Source: Opitutales bacterium UBA5694
GTDB lineage: Bacteria; Verrucomicrobiota; Verrucomicrobiia; Opitutales; Opitutaceae
Reading direction: 5' to 3'
DNA: 64,000 bases
Assembly: GCA_002420185.1 (NCBI GenBank)
Contig: DIHO01000006.1
Location: forward strand, 121,007-185,006
Shown: one piece after another, positions 46,247 to 55,100 of the stretch
Numbering within the stretch: the first letter of the stretch is position 1
Layout of the letters: every line of letters starts with the position of its first letter
Translations under genes and position numbers: made by a program
The notes under the pieces: generated by a model
Database searches by the model: none
What the model saw: only the letters and a program-made list of their open reading frames with translations
What the model was told of the DNA's origin: nothing

Positions 46247-46435
46247 ATGATAAAGAAACCCAACAGTCTAAACAAAGCTAAAGGATTATTCCTCGCCGCT
46301 GCTGGAATTTCCTTCCTACTATCCGTGGCCTTGTGGTTTACGGGGAGCAAAGAACAAGGTTTGTACGTTGGTATCTGGGTTCCTTCCATATGCTCCGCTG
46401 GTTCTTTGATATTGGCGGGGGGTCGTAATGGATGA
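46247..46435 (+). CDS. Small membrane protein, two predicted transmembrane helices
   Basis: A 62-residue protein with a basic N-terminus, then hydrophobic segments at about residues 12-31 (GLFLAAAGISFLLSVALWF) and 39-58 (LYVGIWVPSICSAGSLILAG). The short connecting loop is TGSKEQG. Both helices start near Gly and carry few charged residues, as expected for a real small membrane protein. Function unknown; similar short proteins are, from memory, widespread in marine bacteria. Its stop overlaps the start of the next tiny gene by 8 bases, implying translational coupling. ATG 46247 follows GAAAGAAA, at most a weak ribosome site. Confidence 0.65.
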   Translation: MIKKPNSLNKAKGLFLAAAGISFLLSVALWFTGSKEQGLYVGIWVPSICSAGSLILAGGRNG

Positions 46436-46538
46436 TCTGATATTGCTCGTTATTGGCTTTTGCATCACTCTCATATTTGGAGGTGGAGCATTTATCCATG
46501 GTGTTACCAATCAAGGCCGAAAAGACTCCGACGACTAA
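46428..46538 (+). CDS. Tiny membrane protein (36 residues) coupled to the preceding gene
   Basis: ATG 46428 overlaps the stop codon of the 62-residue gene in the arrangement ATGGATGA. The product has one hydrophobic helix (LILLVIGFCITLIFGGGAF, about residues 4-22) and a polar C-terminus IHGVTNQGRKDSDD. The size, helix and overlap suggest a genuine accessory peptide rather than chance; too short for homology to be judged by eye. Possibly a subunit partner of the upstream protein, or of the NCS1-type permease 1.1 kb downstream. Function unknown. Confidence 0.5.
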   Translation: MDDLILLVIGFCITLIFGGGAFIHGVTNQGRKDSDD

Positions 46539-46953
46539 ACTGCGAAAGTCGACGCTCTCCCAATGGTCTTGAGCATTGAATAGTCTCCCTTTGGCTCCGT
46601 TGAGGCCATTGAATGGCCGAACAACAGAAATGAAGTAGGCAGGGCGGAGTACAGTCTCATGTGAATAAGACAGGTTAAACAGTGAGCTTAGCAGAACAAA
46701 CTCTAAAACTGAGGATACCTTAAATAAGCCAAAAATGGCCTAAATTGGGCCAAAATTGAAATTTTTTGGCTGTTTTTTTGCTAAAATAGCCTTTTTTGGC
46801 AAAGTTGAGATTGGCCCATAATCTTGAAGGGATGGCAGATTTATCGATCTATTTCCTCCAGTGAGCCAGCTTGCTGGAAATAAATTCAATAAAACGCCCT
46901 ATCAGGTATAAAATTACACACATGGGTGGCACCAGAGCTAGGTACGTAGATGG
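46539..46953. other. Gap with nested AT-rich stem-loops
   Basis: 415 bases without a gene. From 46727 to 46800 the sequence repeats GGCC/GGC and poly-A/poly-T motifs: AGCCAAAAA (46727-46735) pairs with TTTTTGGCT (46763-46771), and inside the loop GGCC occurs at 46737-46740 and 46748-46751. TTTTTTGGC recurs at 46792-46800. This could be the terminator of the small-gene pair, a remnant of a mobile repeat, or a structured RNA. Confidence 0.4.
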
Positions 46954-47148
46954 TCAAGATACACCACGGAGTAGGTTGTTTAAATCCAGTTTCACAAGCA
47001 AAGCGTGTTGAAGTACAACCGGTAACTGCAAAAACAAGAATTTGGATTTAGGGTCGCTCAGTGTCTGAGCATATGCGACCAGCCCAATGCTTGTGCCTAC
47101 GTAAATAGTTACCAGAACAATACCTGTTGTACTTAGGTTTTTAAGCAT
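46954..47148 (-). CDS. Hypothetical small membrane protein
   Basis: A 64-residue frame beginning MLKNLSTTGIVLVTIYVG. The first helix is about residues 7-26 (TGIVLVTIYVGTSIGLVAYA). A polar loop TLSDPKSK and a second, more amphipathic segment (FLFLQLPVVLQHALLVKLDL) follow. The composition and the loop look like a real protein family, which I cannot name. The frame is open 24 codons further upstream (to 47220), but that part is not protein-like. It is divergent from the small frame at 47246. Function unknown. Confidence 0.5.
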   Translation of the reverse strand: MLKNLSTTGIVLVTIYVGTSIGLVAYAQTLSDPKSKFLFLQLPVVLQHALLVKLDLNNLLRGVS

Positions 47149-47245
47149 CTCATTGAGCGTTATGGGAGCACCCTTCGGAATACAATTTTTTCTGGGGGCA
47201 GTTAATGGATTCTCACCCAATTCCCTTTCCTTTTAGGAGGTACTA

Positions 47246-47398
47246 ATGAGGTACCAATTTGCTTTCTTGAACCCATCGGGACCCAATGAGGATATTAATT
47301 TCCTGGGGGGTTATCGATGTAAAATTTTACTCACCAGCGTGACTGACGAGATCCCCGCCCCCACATTTCCTGGGTTGCGGCAATATCCCATACGCTAG
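47246..47398 (+). CDS. Possible 50-residue protein with consensus ribosome site
   Basis: ATG 47246 is preceded by AGGAGG at 47235-47240 with a 5-base spacer, one of the few near-perfect Shine-Dalgarno sequences in this window. The frame reads MRYQFAFLNPSGPNEDINFL and runs to TAG 47396-47398 with no membrane segment. It may be a real short peptide or the first part of a decayed gene. There is no other evidence. Confidence 0.28.
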   Translation: MRYQFAFLNPSGPNEDINFLGGYRCKILLTSVTDEIPAPTFPGLRQYPIR

Positions 47399-47669
47399 CC
47401 CATCCGTTAAATTGGATTCTTGAAAATCGATTAGCACACTCTCAGTTTTTAAGGACAGCATTAGGCATCTATAAATAATTCATCTAATAAAGGATTAACT
47501 TTTAATCCAAAAACTCCTATTAAACAATAATATGAAATTATTATTACCTCAAATTAAAACAGACTCGAAAGCAGTCCTTTCATTGCGGTTAACGAAGTCG
47601 ACACTCTAATACTTGACGCATTACCAGCCAGACGCATTGTCTTGCGTCACCGACCCTTCTTTCCTCACT
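47399..47669. other. AT-rich leader region upstream of the NCS1-type permease gene
   Basis: 271 bases. The part from 47460 to 47560 is about three-quarters A/T, with runs such as AATAATATGAAATTATTATTA, and should carry the permease promoter. No hairpin resembling a known purine riboswitch was recognised; I could not fold it. Confidence 0.35.
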
Positions 47670-49067
47670 ATGAATACCCCCGACCCTGCCGGTGTTCCGG
47701 TTTCGATTGAAGGGCCCGTTCTCTCCGAATACGAGCGTGAACCCGTCCCAAAGGAAGCTCGGAAAGGAGCCAGCAAGTTCTGGGGTATGTATGCCGGTGA
47801 GCACGCAGCAGGGACTGAGTTCATGATCGGACCGCTCTTTCTCTTAAACGGCGTCAGTCTTCAGAATATATTTTTCGGTCTTTTACTCGGGAACCTTATG
47901 GCAGTGCTCAGCTGGCGATATCTCTGTGCCCCTATCGCGACAAAAGCACGTTTGACCCTCTACTATCATTTGGAAAAGATTGCGGGAGAGAAGCTGGTTA
48001 AAGTTTACAATCTAGCCAACGGCATCCTCTTTTGCTTCCTCGCCGGAGCAATGATAACCGTATCCGCTACCGCAGTGGGTGTTCCCTTCAATATTCCGAT
48101 GCCCACCATCGAAGACTCGTACCCGAATAGTCTTTCTTTTGTCGCTATTGTGATCGCGGTCGGAGCGGTTATCGCTGTAGTGGCTTCGCTCGGATATGAC
48201 ATGGTCGCCAAGTTTGCTAATATCTCGGCTCCGTGGATGGTTCTTGTATTTCTCGCGTGCGGGATCATTTCCTTCAAACAACTCGGCGTATCAAATTGGA
48301 ATGAACTCAACGAACTTTGGAAGGCATCGATCTTATTTGCTCAACAAGGACAGGGAACGTCGACGATGGGATTTTGGAGTGTTGTCCTCTTTGCCTGGTT
48401 CTGCAACGCCGCCATGCATATCGGGATGTCCGATCTGTCTGTCTTCCGTTTCGCCAAGAAAGCTAGCTATGGCTGGGCTTCCGCTGCGGGCATGTATGTC
48501 GGCCATTACATGGCCTGGATCGCAGCAGCATTTATGTTAGCGGCCCAAATCAAACTTTACCAGGACACCAATCCAGTTCCGGGACCCATGGCCATCAATA
48601 TCGCTGGGCTCGCCGGAATTATATGCGTAATAGTAGCAGGATGGACAACCGCTAACCCTACGATTTATCGGGCTGGACTTGCATTTCAGGCGATCGTACC
48701 CAGCGCCTCTAGATTCAAAGTAACGTTGATTGCAGGATTCGTTGCGACGATCGCAGGCGTTTTTCCAGCATTCGCATGGAAATTACTCGGTTTCGTTGGT
48801 ATTTACGGAACGATTCTCGCCCCCATTGGAGCCGTTATCTTTTTCGATTGGCACTTTCGCTGTAAGGGAAACGCAGATACACTTCACAATACGGTTCCTT
48901 CGTCATCTTTCAGTTTTTCCGTTCTCTTCGCCTGGCTGATTCCTGTCGGAATAGCCCTCTATTTCATTCAGGCGATTGGCATTACTCCCTGGATTTTCCC
49001 CCTCCCTTGCTGGATCGTATGCGGAGTCCTGTACATTCTCTTCAATCGAAAGTCCCTAGTTGCTTAA
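47670..49067 (+). CDS. NCS1-type purine/cytosine permease family transporter
   Basis: About 465 residues from ATG 47670 (MNTPDPAGVPVSIEGPVLSE); the frame is open 19 codons upstream, but the acidic, soluble N-terminus beginning here is typical. Eleven to twelve hydrophobic segments follow. EHAAGTEFMIGPLFLLNGVS then FGLLLGNLMAVLSWRY and GWTTANPTIYRAG recall nucleobase:cation symporter-1 proteins, in which such Gly-rich helices form the substrate site. The match is moderate, so the substrate (nucleobase, allantoin, hydantoin, vitamin or other) is open. It is followed after 16 bases by a 60-residue membrane protein, probably cotranslated. Confidence 0.75.
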   Translation: MNTPDPAGVPVSIEGPVLSEYEREPVPKEARKGASKFWGMYAGEHAAGTEFMIGPLFLLNGVSLQNIFFGLLLGNLMAVLSWRYLCAPIATKARLTLYYHLEKIAGEKLVKVYNLANGILFCFLAGAMITVSATAVGVPFNIPMPTIEDSYPNSLSFVAIVIAVGAVIAVVASLGYDMVAKFANISAPWMVLVFLACGIISFKQLGVSNWNELNELWKASILFAQQGQGTSTMGFWSVVLFAWFCNAAMHIGMSDLSVFRFAKKASYGWASAAGMYVGHYMAWIAAAFMLAAQIKLYQDTNPVPGPMAINIAGLAGIICVIVAGWTTANPTIYRAGLAFQAIVPSASRFKVTLIAGFVATIAGVFPAFAWKLLGFVGIYGTILAPIGAVIFFDWHFRCKGNADTLHNTVPSSSFSFSVLFAWLIPVGIALYFIQAIGITPWIFPLPCWIVCGVLYILFNRKSLVA

Positions 49068-49083
49068 ACCAAGCGTCTTAAAC

Positions 49084-49266
49084 ATGAGAACTTTACCGAA
49101 AATCCTATCGAGATTGGCACTCGGACTAACGATTGTCCCTGCTTTACTTTTCCTATTTAACTTGATGAGTCTTGAGACTGTCAAAGTGATCATGATAATT
49201 GGATCGGTTCTTTGGATCGCCACAGCCCCCATCGTTCAAAAGCGAAATCCACTCGTCCATAACTAA
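49084..49266 (+). CDS. Small membrane protein downstream of NCS1-type permease
   Basis: A 60-residue protein with two hydrophobic helices (about residues 9-27, LALGLTIVPALLFLFNLM, and 32-49, TVKVIMIIGSVLWIATAP) and a basic tail QKRNPLVHN. ATG 49084 is 16 bases after the permease stop; an in-frame TTG at 49060 overlaps it. Spacing suggests one transcript and a possible accessory subunit. From memory, small two-helix proteins often accompany sodium symporters in marine bacteria. No domain name can be given. Confidence 0.62.
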   Translation: MRTLPKILSRLALGLTIVPALLFLFNLMSLETVKVIMIIGSVLWIATAPIVQKRNPLVHN

Positions 49267-49365
49267 CTCCAGAATATATACTTCGCGGGGAATTCGATCG
49301 ACGCAGTTTTCATCCAAAACTACCGGCATACTTTCCCAATCAATCCCGTTCGAAAACTTCCAAAA

Positions 49366-49497
49366 GCATTATCGATCGTTCCAGTTTCATCGAAACAACC
49401 GCTGTCGCCTCGCTAGGAGTTCGCCCGCCCCCTCAAAGCTTAGCGGACTTGCCATGGGGAGGCTTGTTCGAATGGCGGCGTAAAATTCTCTCCTAAA
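49366..49497 (+). pseudogene. Possible relic of an exported-protein N-terminus
   Basis: In the gap after the small membrane gene, one plus-strand frame reads SIIDRSSFIETTAVASLGV, close to a twin-arginine leader of the (R)RRSFIETTAVASLGV type with one Arg replaced by Ser, followed by unstructured sequence to TAA at 49495-49497. No start codon is evident. It would fit a sugar phosphate isomerase/epimerase or Gfo/Idh-type exported protein that has been lost. Weak evidence. Confidence 0.35.
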
Positions 49498-49537
49498 ATG
49501 ATTAAGAGCATCATGGCGTTACTAGCAGCCCTACCCA

Positions 49538-50662
49538 CTACGTGCTCAACCTACCATCAAAATCACTTCTATCATTCTCCGGATACAGGGGGAACTGAAT
49601 TGATTTTCCATCACGACCACTCCGATAAATGGCTGTGAACAATTCGACCGTTTCACGACCTGCCTGTCCGCTGACGCAGGGCTCGCGATCTTCGATGATC
49701 GCCTCTATAAAATCATCAATATTCAGGGCATGGTAGTGTTCCATTGCATTGATTCGATTGAATTTAGCCGTATCTTCCTCAATCCATTCTGGCAACTTAC
49801 TCTCTTCCCCAGGAACGGTCCAATAATCGTTCAAAGGAGGCTCCTCAATCTTTGACATTCCTGCGATGAACATGGCTCCGCCATCTGTCTGAACGCCTAC
49901 CAAAGATCCATTCGATCCTAGAACACTCACCTTTCCATTTATTGCCGGATTGTAGGAATTACTCACAATCACTTGACCCAAAGCGCCTGAATCGAATCGA
50001 ATAGAGGCGACTGCAGTATCATCAACCTCGATACTTGGGTGATTCAAATTTCCCCAATAGCCACTGACTTCAGAAACCGAACCCATATACCAAAGTAAAA
50101 GATCAAGCTGGTGCACGGCCTGATTCACCAAGACGCCCCCTCCCTCATCTTTCCACGTTCCCCGCCAAGGATCACTGTCGTAGTAATCTTGATCACGCCA
50201 ACCCAACACAGTCACTGATCCCAAAATGGGTCGTCCGATCTTTCCAGAGTCAATGCCTTCGCGAATTCTAGCGCACGGTTCGTAAAAGCGGCGCTGGCAC
50301 AGCATACCCAATTTCACCCCGCTTTTTTCGACCGCACCTAAAATAGCATCACAGTCCTCCAAAGAAGAGGCCAAAGGCTTTTCAATCAAAAGGTGTATCC
50401 CTGCCTCAGCTGCCGCGACAGATGGATCACGATGTGCCGGGTGCGGCGTACAAATACAAACCGCTTCTACTCCCGACTCCCTCAGGAAAGCATCGAGATC
50501 CGTGTAGGCCTTTACACCATACCGATCGGCAAACTTCTGCGTTTTCTCAGTCGTTCGTCCCAATACCGAGGTGAACTCGCTTTTTTGGTTTGAAGTGAGC
50601 GCGGCCGCATGCAAATGCCCTACCTTACCGGTACCTATGATTCCTGTCTTAATTCTTCGCAT
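49538..50662 (-). CDS. Gfo/Idh/MocA family oxidoreductase
   Basis: A 374-residue NAD(P)-dependent sugar dehydrogenase. The Rossmann start is GIIGTGKVGHLHAAAL, followed by the family's VCICTPHPAHRD and LIEKPLASSLEDCD, in which the EKP Lys is the conserved substrate-site residue. The alpha/beta C-terminal domain includes GGGVLVNQAVHQLDLLLWYM with the conserved His. There is no signal peptide, so it is cytoplasmic. GAGG lies 7 bases before the ATG. The zinc-dependent dehydrogenase gene lies directly upstream on the same strand, separated by a hairpin. The sugar (inositol-like or other) is unknown. Confidence 0.88.
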   Translation of the reverse strand: MRRIKTGIIGTGKVGHLHAAALTSNQKSEFTSVLGRTTEKTQKFADRYGVKAYTDLDAFLRESGVEAVCICTPHPAHRDPSVAAAEAGIHLLIEKPLASSLEDCDAILGAVEKSGVKLGMLCQRRFYEPCARIREGIDSGKIGRPILGSVTVLGWRDQDYYDSDPWRGTWKDEGGGVLVNQAVHQLDLLLWYMGSVSEVSGYWGNLNHPSIEVDDTAVASIRFDSGALGQVIVSNSYNPAINGKVSVLGSNGSLVGVQTDGGAMFIAGMSKIEEPPLNDYWTVPGEESKLPEWIEEDTAKFNRINAMEHYHALNIDDFIEAIIEDREPCVSGQAGRETVELFTAIYRSGRDGKSIQFPLYPENDRSDFDGRLST

Positions 50663-50696
50663 AAAAAAACCTCATAGATACCGCAATCCTCTCAAA

Positions 50697-50729
50697 ATAT
50701 AGCCCGCCAATCTAAGTAGCGGGCTATAT
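50697..50729 (-). terminator. Hairpin ATATAGCCCGC / GCGGGCTATAT
   Basis: A perfect 11-base inverted repeat with an 11-base loop, about 70 bases downstream of the zinc dehydrogenase stop. On the minus strand the stem is followed by TTTT (within ATTTTGAG), so it fits an intrinsic terminator or attenuator between that gene and the Gfo/Idh gene at 49538-50662. Confidence 0.65.
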
Positions 50730-50797
50730 CCAAGCACCCATAATTTTAGTTACCTATTAGCACTCGGATATCGCCCACTACCAAATTTTTCCTACAA

Positions 50798-51832
50798 TCA
50801 AGGCTTCAGGATAACCTTGGTCAAGCCCTCTACACCTTTGTGTAGCCGGGCAAACCATTCTGCTCCCTGATTAAGAGGCTTCACTTCGCTGATAAGGCAA
50901 TCCACATCAATTACACCACGCGCAATCAGATCCAAACACGCTGGATATTCGCCCGCAGACGCACAGGTTCCGATCAATGAAATCTGTCGCGTAACGACTT
51001 CCTGCAATGGCATCTCAACCGTTTTGGCAAGATTTCCTACAAGAGTGCAACTTCCTCCTTTCCGAAGCGAAGCGACGGCACCTTGCATAGTAGGCCCAAT
51101 ACCCACCGCCTCCATCGCAATATCAGCACCACGGCCTCCTGTTGCCTCGCGTATCGCCTCGGGAGCATCGCACTTAGAGGAATTTACACAGAGGTCGGCT
51201 CCTAGCTTTTTCGCCGTTTCAAGTTTGCTGGCGTCAAGATCGACCACTGCCGTATATCCACAGCCTGCTGCCTTTAGGGTCTGCAAGCAAAGAAGCCCAA
51301 TCATACCGCCCCCAAATACTACGGCTGAGTCCCCTAAATTAACCGGCGTTCTCTCTACCGCGTGCACTGCGACCGAGACCGCCTCAACCATTGCCGCTTG
51401 TTCGAACGTGATATTGTCCGGTAACCGATAAAGTATGTGAGCCGGTACCGCGACATATTCAGCGAAGGCACCATATCTACGATATTCATCACACGACACA
51501 CCTAACACCATCCGGTCATCACAAAGATTCACTTCGCCGCGCCGGCAATGCCAACATTCACCGCAATAGACCGTCGAATCAAAGGTGACCCGATCTCCTG
51601 TCTTCCATTGTTCTCCCGCAGTAGAACCGACCTCAGAAATCGTCCCAGCTGCTTCATGTCCCATAACTATGGGAGGTATACGACGCCCACTAGAGCCATC
51701 CATACCATGAACATCGCTCCCGCAAATACCGCAGGCCGCGACCCGGATCAGGACCTCGTTTGACTTGATCTCAGGAACTTCGATATCCTTGAATTCAAAA
51801 TTCCCGTATTCAATCAGTTCTAGAGCTTTCAT
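50798..51832 (-). CDS. Zinc-dependent medium-chain dehydrogenase (sugar alcohol/threonine type)
   Basis: About 344 residues from ATG 51832 (MKALELIEYGNFEFKDIEVP); ten further open codons upstream are not family-like. Catalytic zinc ligands appear in AACGICGSDVHG and MGHEAAGTI. The structural zinc site is CGECWHCRRGEVNLC with four cysteines. The coenzyme-binding motif is GGGMIGLLCLQ. Relatives include galactitol-1-phosphate, L-threonine and sorbitol dehydrogenases; the substrate is not determinable. It is cytoplasmic and may belong with the Gfo/Idh gene downstream, although a strong hairpin separates them. Confidence 0.9.
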   Translation of the reverse strand: MKALELIEYGNFEFKDIEVPEIKSNEVLIRVAACGICGSDVHGMDGSSGRRIPPIVMGHEAAGTISEVGSTAGEQWKTGDRVTFDSTVYCGECWHCRRGEVNLCDDRMVLGVSCDEYRRYGAFAEYVAVPAHILYRLPDNITFEQAAMVEAVSVAVHAVERTPVNLGDSAVVFGGGMIGLLCLQTLKAAGCGYTAVVDLDASKLETAKKLGADLCVNSSKCDAPEAIREATGGRGADIAMEAVGIGPTMQGAVASLRKGGSCTLVGNLAKTVEMPLQEVVTRQISLIGTCASAGEYPACLDLIARGVIDVDCLISEVKPLNQGAEWFARLHKGVEGLTKVILKP

Positions 51833-51958
51833 TTCCAAACAAATATTTGTCGCGGCTGCCACGTATAGTAATAATTAAACCACACACCTCTTACTATTGT
51901 AAACTCAGGATCCCAGCACGGCACAATCCTTATCTATTCAATAGAGTGGATAAAGCAT

Positions 51959-51984
51959 CCTTGGGGCAAGCCCCAAGGCGTTTT
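51959..51984. terminator. Hairpin CCTTGGGGC-AA-GCCCCAAGG
   Basis: A perfect 9-base inverted repeat (realistically 8 bases with a 4-base loop) in the 297-base gap between the end of the RND efflux operon and the zinc dehydrogenase start. On the plus strand CGTTTT follows; on the minus strand GCTTTA comes shortly after. It probably terminates the leftward RND operon, about 150 bases past its last stop. Confidence 0.6.
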
Positions 51985-52129
51985 AAGGTAACGGGTAACT
52001 AAGCCACCGACAAGAAGAGTTCTCCGACAAGCTTCGAAATATCTACCCGTAGGGTATAAAAGCGGCCAAATCGAGGAAAACAAGAGGAGAGAAATCACGC
52101 GGTAAAATTGATGTTCTCAACGGACTATT

Positions 52130-55100
52130 CTACTGACTTTCGCGGTTCATCGAAGCACCTGCCAACTCTAGTTCTATCTCGGGGTGAGGCTCCTGCGTTT
52201 TACCAATCATATCCTGCAGTTCATCAATTACCACGAAAACCACCGGCACGAGTATTAAGACAACTAAACTTGAACCCAGAGTTCCTAGTCCTAGCGAAAT
52301 GGCCATAGGAACAAGAAACAGCGCCTGTTCATTCGTTTCGAATATCATGGGCCCCAGTCCCAGAAAAGTGGTTACCGCGGTGAGAAAGATGGGACGAAAA
52401 CGTCGCCGAGACGCTTGAATGATAGAATCGAAGGAATCGAGACCGCGTTCCCTGTACCGATTTCGAGTCATAGCTAGGACAAACCCTCCATTAACTACCA
52501 TACCGCACAGGGCGATCATTCCAAGAACACTATAGATACTCAAATCGAATCCTAACATTATGTGACCCAATACCGCAGCCCCTAATCCCCAAGGAATCGT
52601 CAGGAGCACTATAGTAGCCTGGGTGTAACTTCTTAGGATGGAAGCCATGATAGCAAAGATTGCAAACAGCGAGGTAGTCAGTCCGACACTTAGACTCCGT
52701 GTAGCTTCACGCTGGTCTCTCTGTTCGCCCTCAAAAGTGTAACGTAAACCCGGATACCTATTTATCAACTGAGGCAACTCACTTTTTTCCATTGCTTTCA
52801 GAACTTTATTTCCATTGGTCACATCGGACAAGACATTCGCAGTCACATTGACGACTCGACCTCCATCAACGCGATCAATACGAACCGGAGCAGTCGTCTC
52901 GATGATCTTAGCAGCTTGGTTAATAGGAATCTCCGCCCCATTCGCCCCCTTAATCAACAACCCTTCCAATGCACTCAACGTCTTACGATCCTCCTGGGGT
53001 AAACGCACCATCACCCTGAGCTCTTCTCGGTCTCGAGGTTGACGCAGTGCTTCCGCACCATAAAAAGCATTTCGAATTTGCTGTCCCAAATCGCGAGCAG
53101 TGATGCCCAAGGCTTGCCCTGCTGGCTTAATCTCAAAACTGATCTGCGGCATTTCCCTGCCAAAACCCTTCCGAATATCGGTTACGCCCGGATACAGAGC
53201 CAACATATCACCCAGCTCTTCAGCCGCCCGACGCAACGTTCCAACATCCGGATGGGCCAACTGAACATATATGGCCGCTTCGCCTCCTGGTCCGACAAGG
53301 TAGTCGAAAAACAAGGATTCCATATCTGGAATCTCTGGCACTTCATTCCGCCAAATATCCACGAATCCGGCACCAGTGATCTCCCGCTGGCTCTGCGGTA
53401 CAAGCTTCACTGCAACGCGTGCTCCATTCGTATTACGCCTAGCGATAGAGACGTTGTAGTTTCTAACGATACCCTCCTCTCCAATTTTATCCATGGCCCG
53501 CTGAGCCGCTTCCTCAATTTGAAATATCACTTCCCGCGTTCGCGCCACAGGTGTCCCAGTCGGCATCTCCAGCTCTGCCTGAATGTAGTCGTTCTCGATC
53601 GTTGGATTGAACGTGAAGTTTACTCTTCCGCTCATCGCGTAACCGATTAACACAAGAAGCGAAGCGACAAAAACGGTGATCGTTATATAACGTAAGCGAA
53701 TCGCTGTATCCAGAATCGGCCTATAAAATCGCTCCATGGCCGTATCGAGACGAATGCGAAGACGCGTTTGCGCCTGATCAAACCGGGTAAAGAAAGAGTC
53801 TTCGCGCGGATTCTTTCGGCCAAATGCTAAGTGGGAGGGAAGAATCAAAAGCACCTCCACCAGAGATACCGTAAAGACCGCTATGATAACCGCAGGGAGT
53901 ACATGAAGAAAACGGCCACTCTCTCCCGGCACAAAGAACAAAGGCAGAAAGGCTATGATATTTGTGCTAACAGCAAAGATGACAGGAATCGTCATCTCCT
54001 TGACACCGGCAACTGCAGCATCGAGTCGCGACATTCCATGTGTCAACTTATGGAAGATGTCCTCACCGACCACGACCGCATCATCCACGACAATTCCCAA
54101 CGTCACGATAAAGCCAAATACCGAGATCATATTCACACTGGCATCCATCACCGGCAGGAGAATGAGTGAACCAAGAATCGATACAGGAATTCCGACCGCC
54201 GTCCAAAAAGCCACTCTCAACTCAAGCAGAAAACCGAGGGCGAGCAGCACCAGGAGAAGACCTACCGTTCCGTTATACTTCAGAAGATTGATTCGCTCCT
54301 GATAGTCTTCCGTTCGATCAAAGCGAACTTCGACTAAAACAGAAGGCGGTAAAGTCGGGGATACTTGCTCAATGTAGCGATTGACCGCTTCGGATACCGC
54401 CATTGGTGGCTGATTTTCAGAAGCATAAACCCCGAGGGTAACCGTAGGCTTGCCGTTGTAGTAGGATTCACGCTTCGTTTCTTCGAAACCATCTTCGATC
54501 GTGGCAATGTCACCAAGTCGAATCTCTCCACCCGTATTGCTACTCTTGATAGGCAAATTTGCAAATTCACTGCCGAAGTAGCGACGTTCGGTCGTCTTCA
54601 GGAGAATGTCGCCACCGGTCGTCTTCATGGTCCCCGCAGGCACATCTTGAGCAGATTGCTCAATCGCCCTAGCAATTTCACCCATCGTGAGATCCAGCGA
54701 GCGCAGCTGAGCCTGCGGCACCTCAACCAAAATTTCCGGGCGACGCGCACCATCCAATTCAACGAGGGAAATCTCTGGTTGAGCCAGCAAGCCGTCTTCA
54801 ATCTGACGGGCAAACTGAGCAAGGGTTCGTTCATCCACATCTCCACAAACAGCAACATAGTTGACTCCTCTTCGACGGCTTGTTCCCAGAGATACACGAG
54901 GGGGTTCGATTTCATCCGGGAACAGACTAATACGGGCGACCGCGGCAGTCACCTCTTGCAAGGCCCTATTCCGGTCGAAGCTCGGCATAATTTCCACAGA
55001 CACGGACGCTCTTCCCTCCGAAGCAGTCGACTCTATTCGCCGCGTTAACTCCAGACCGCGCAGTTCTGATTCAATGGGGAGAATGATAGACTGTTCTACC

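Noticed and set aside
54365..55048. 227-codon plus-strand frame inside the RND permease gene
   Set aside because: Lies wholly antisense to a conserved coding region and shows no family motif.
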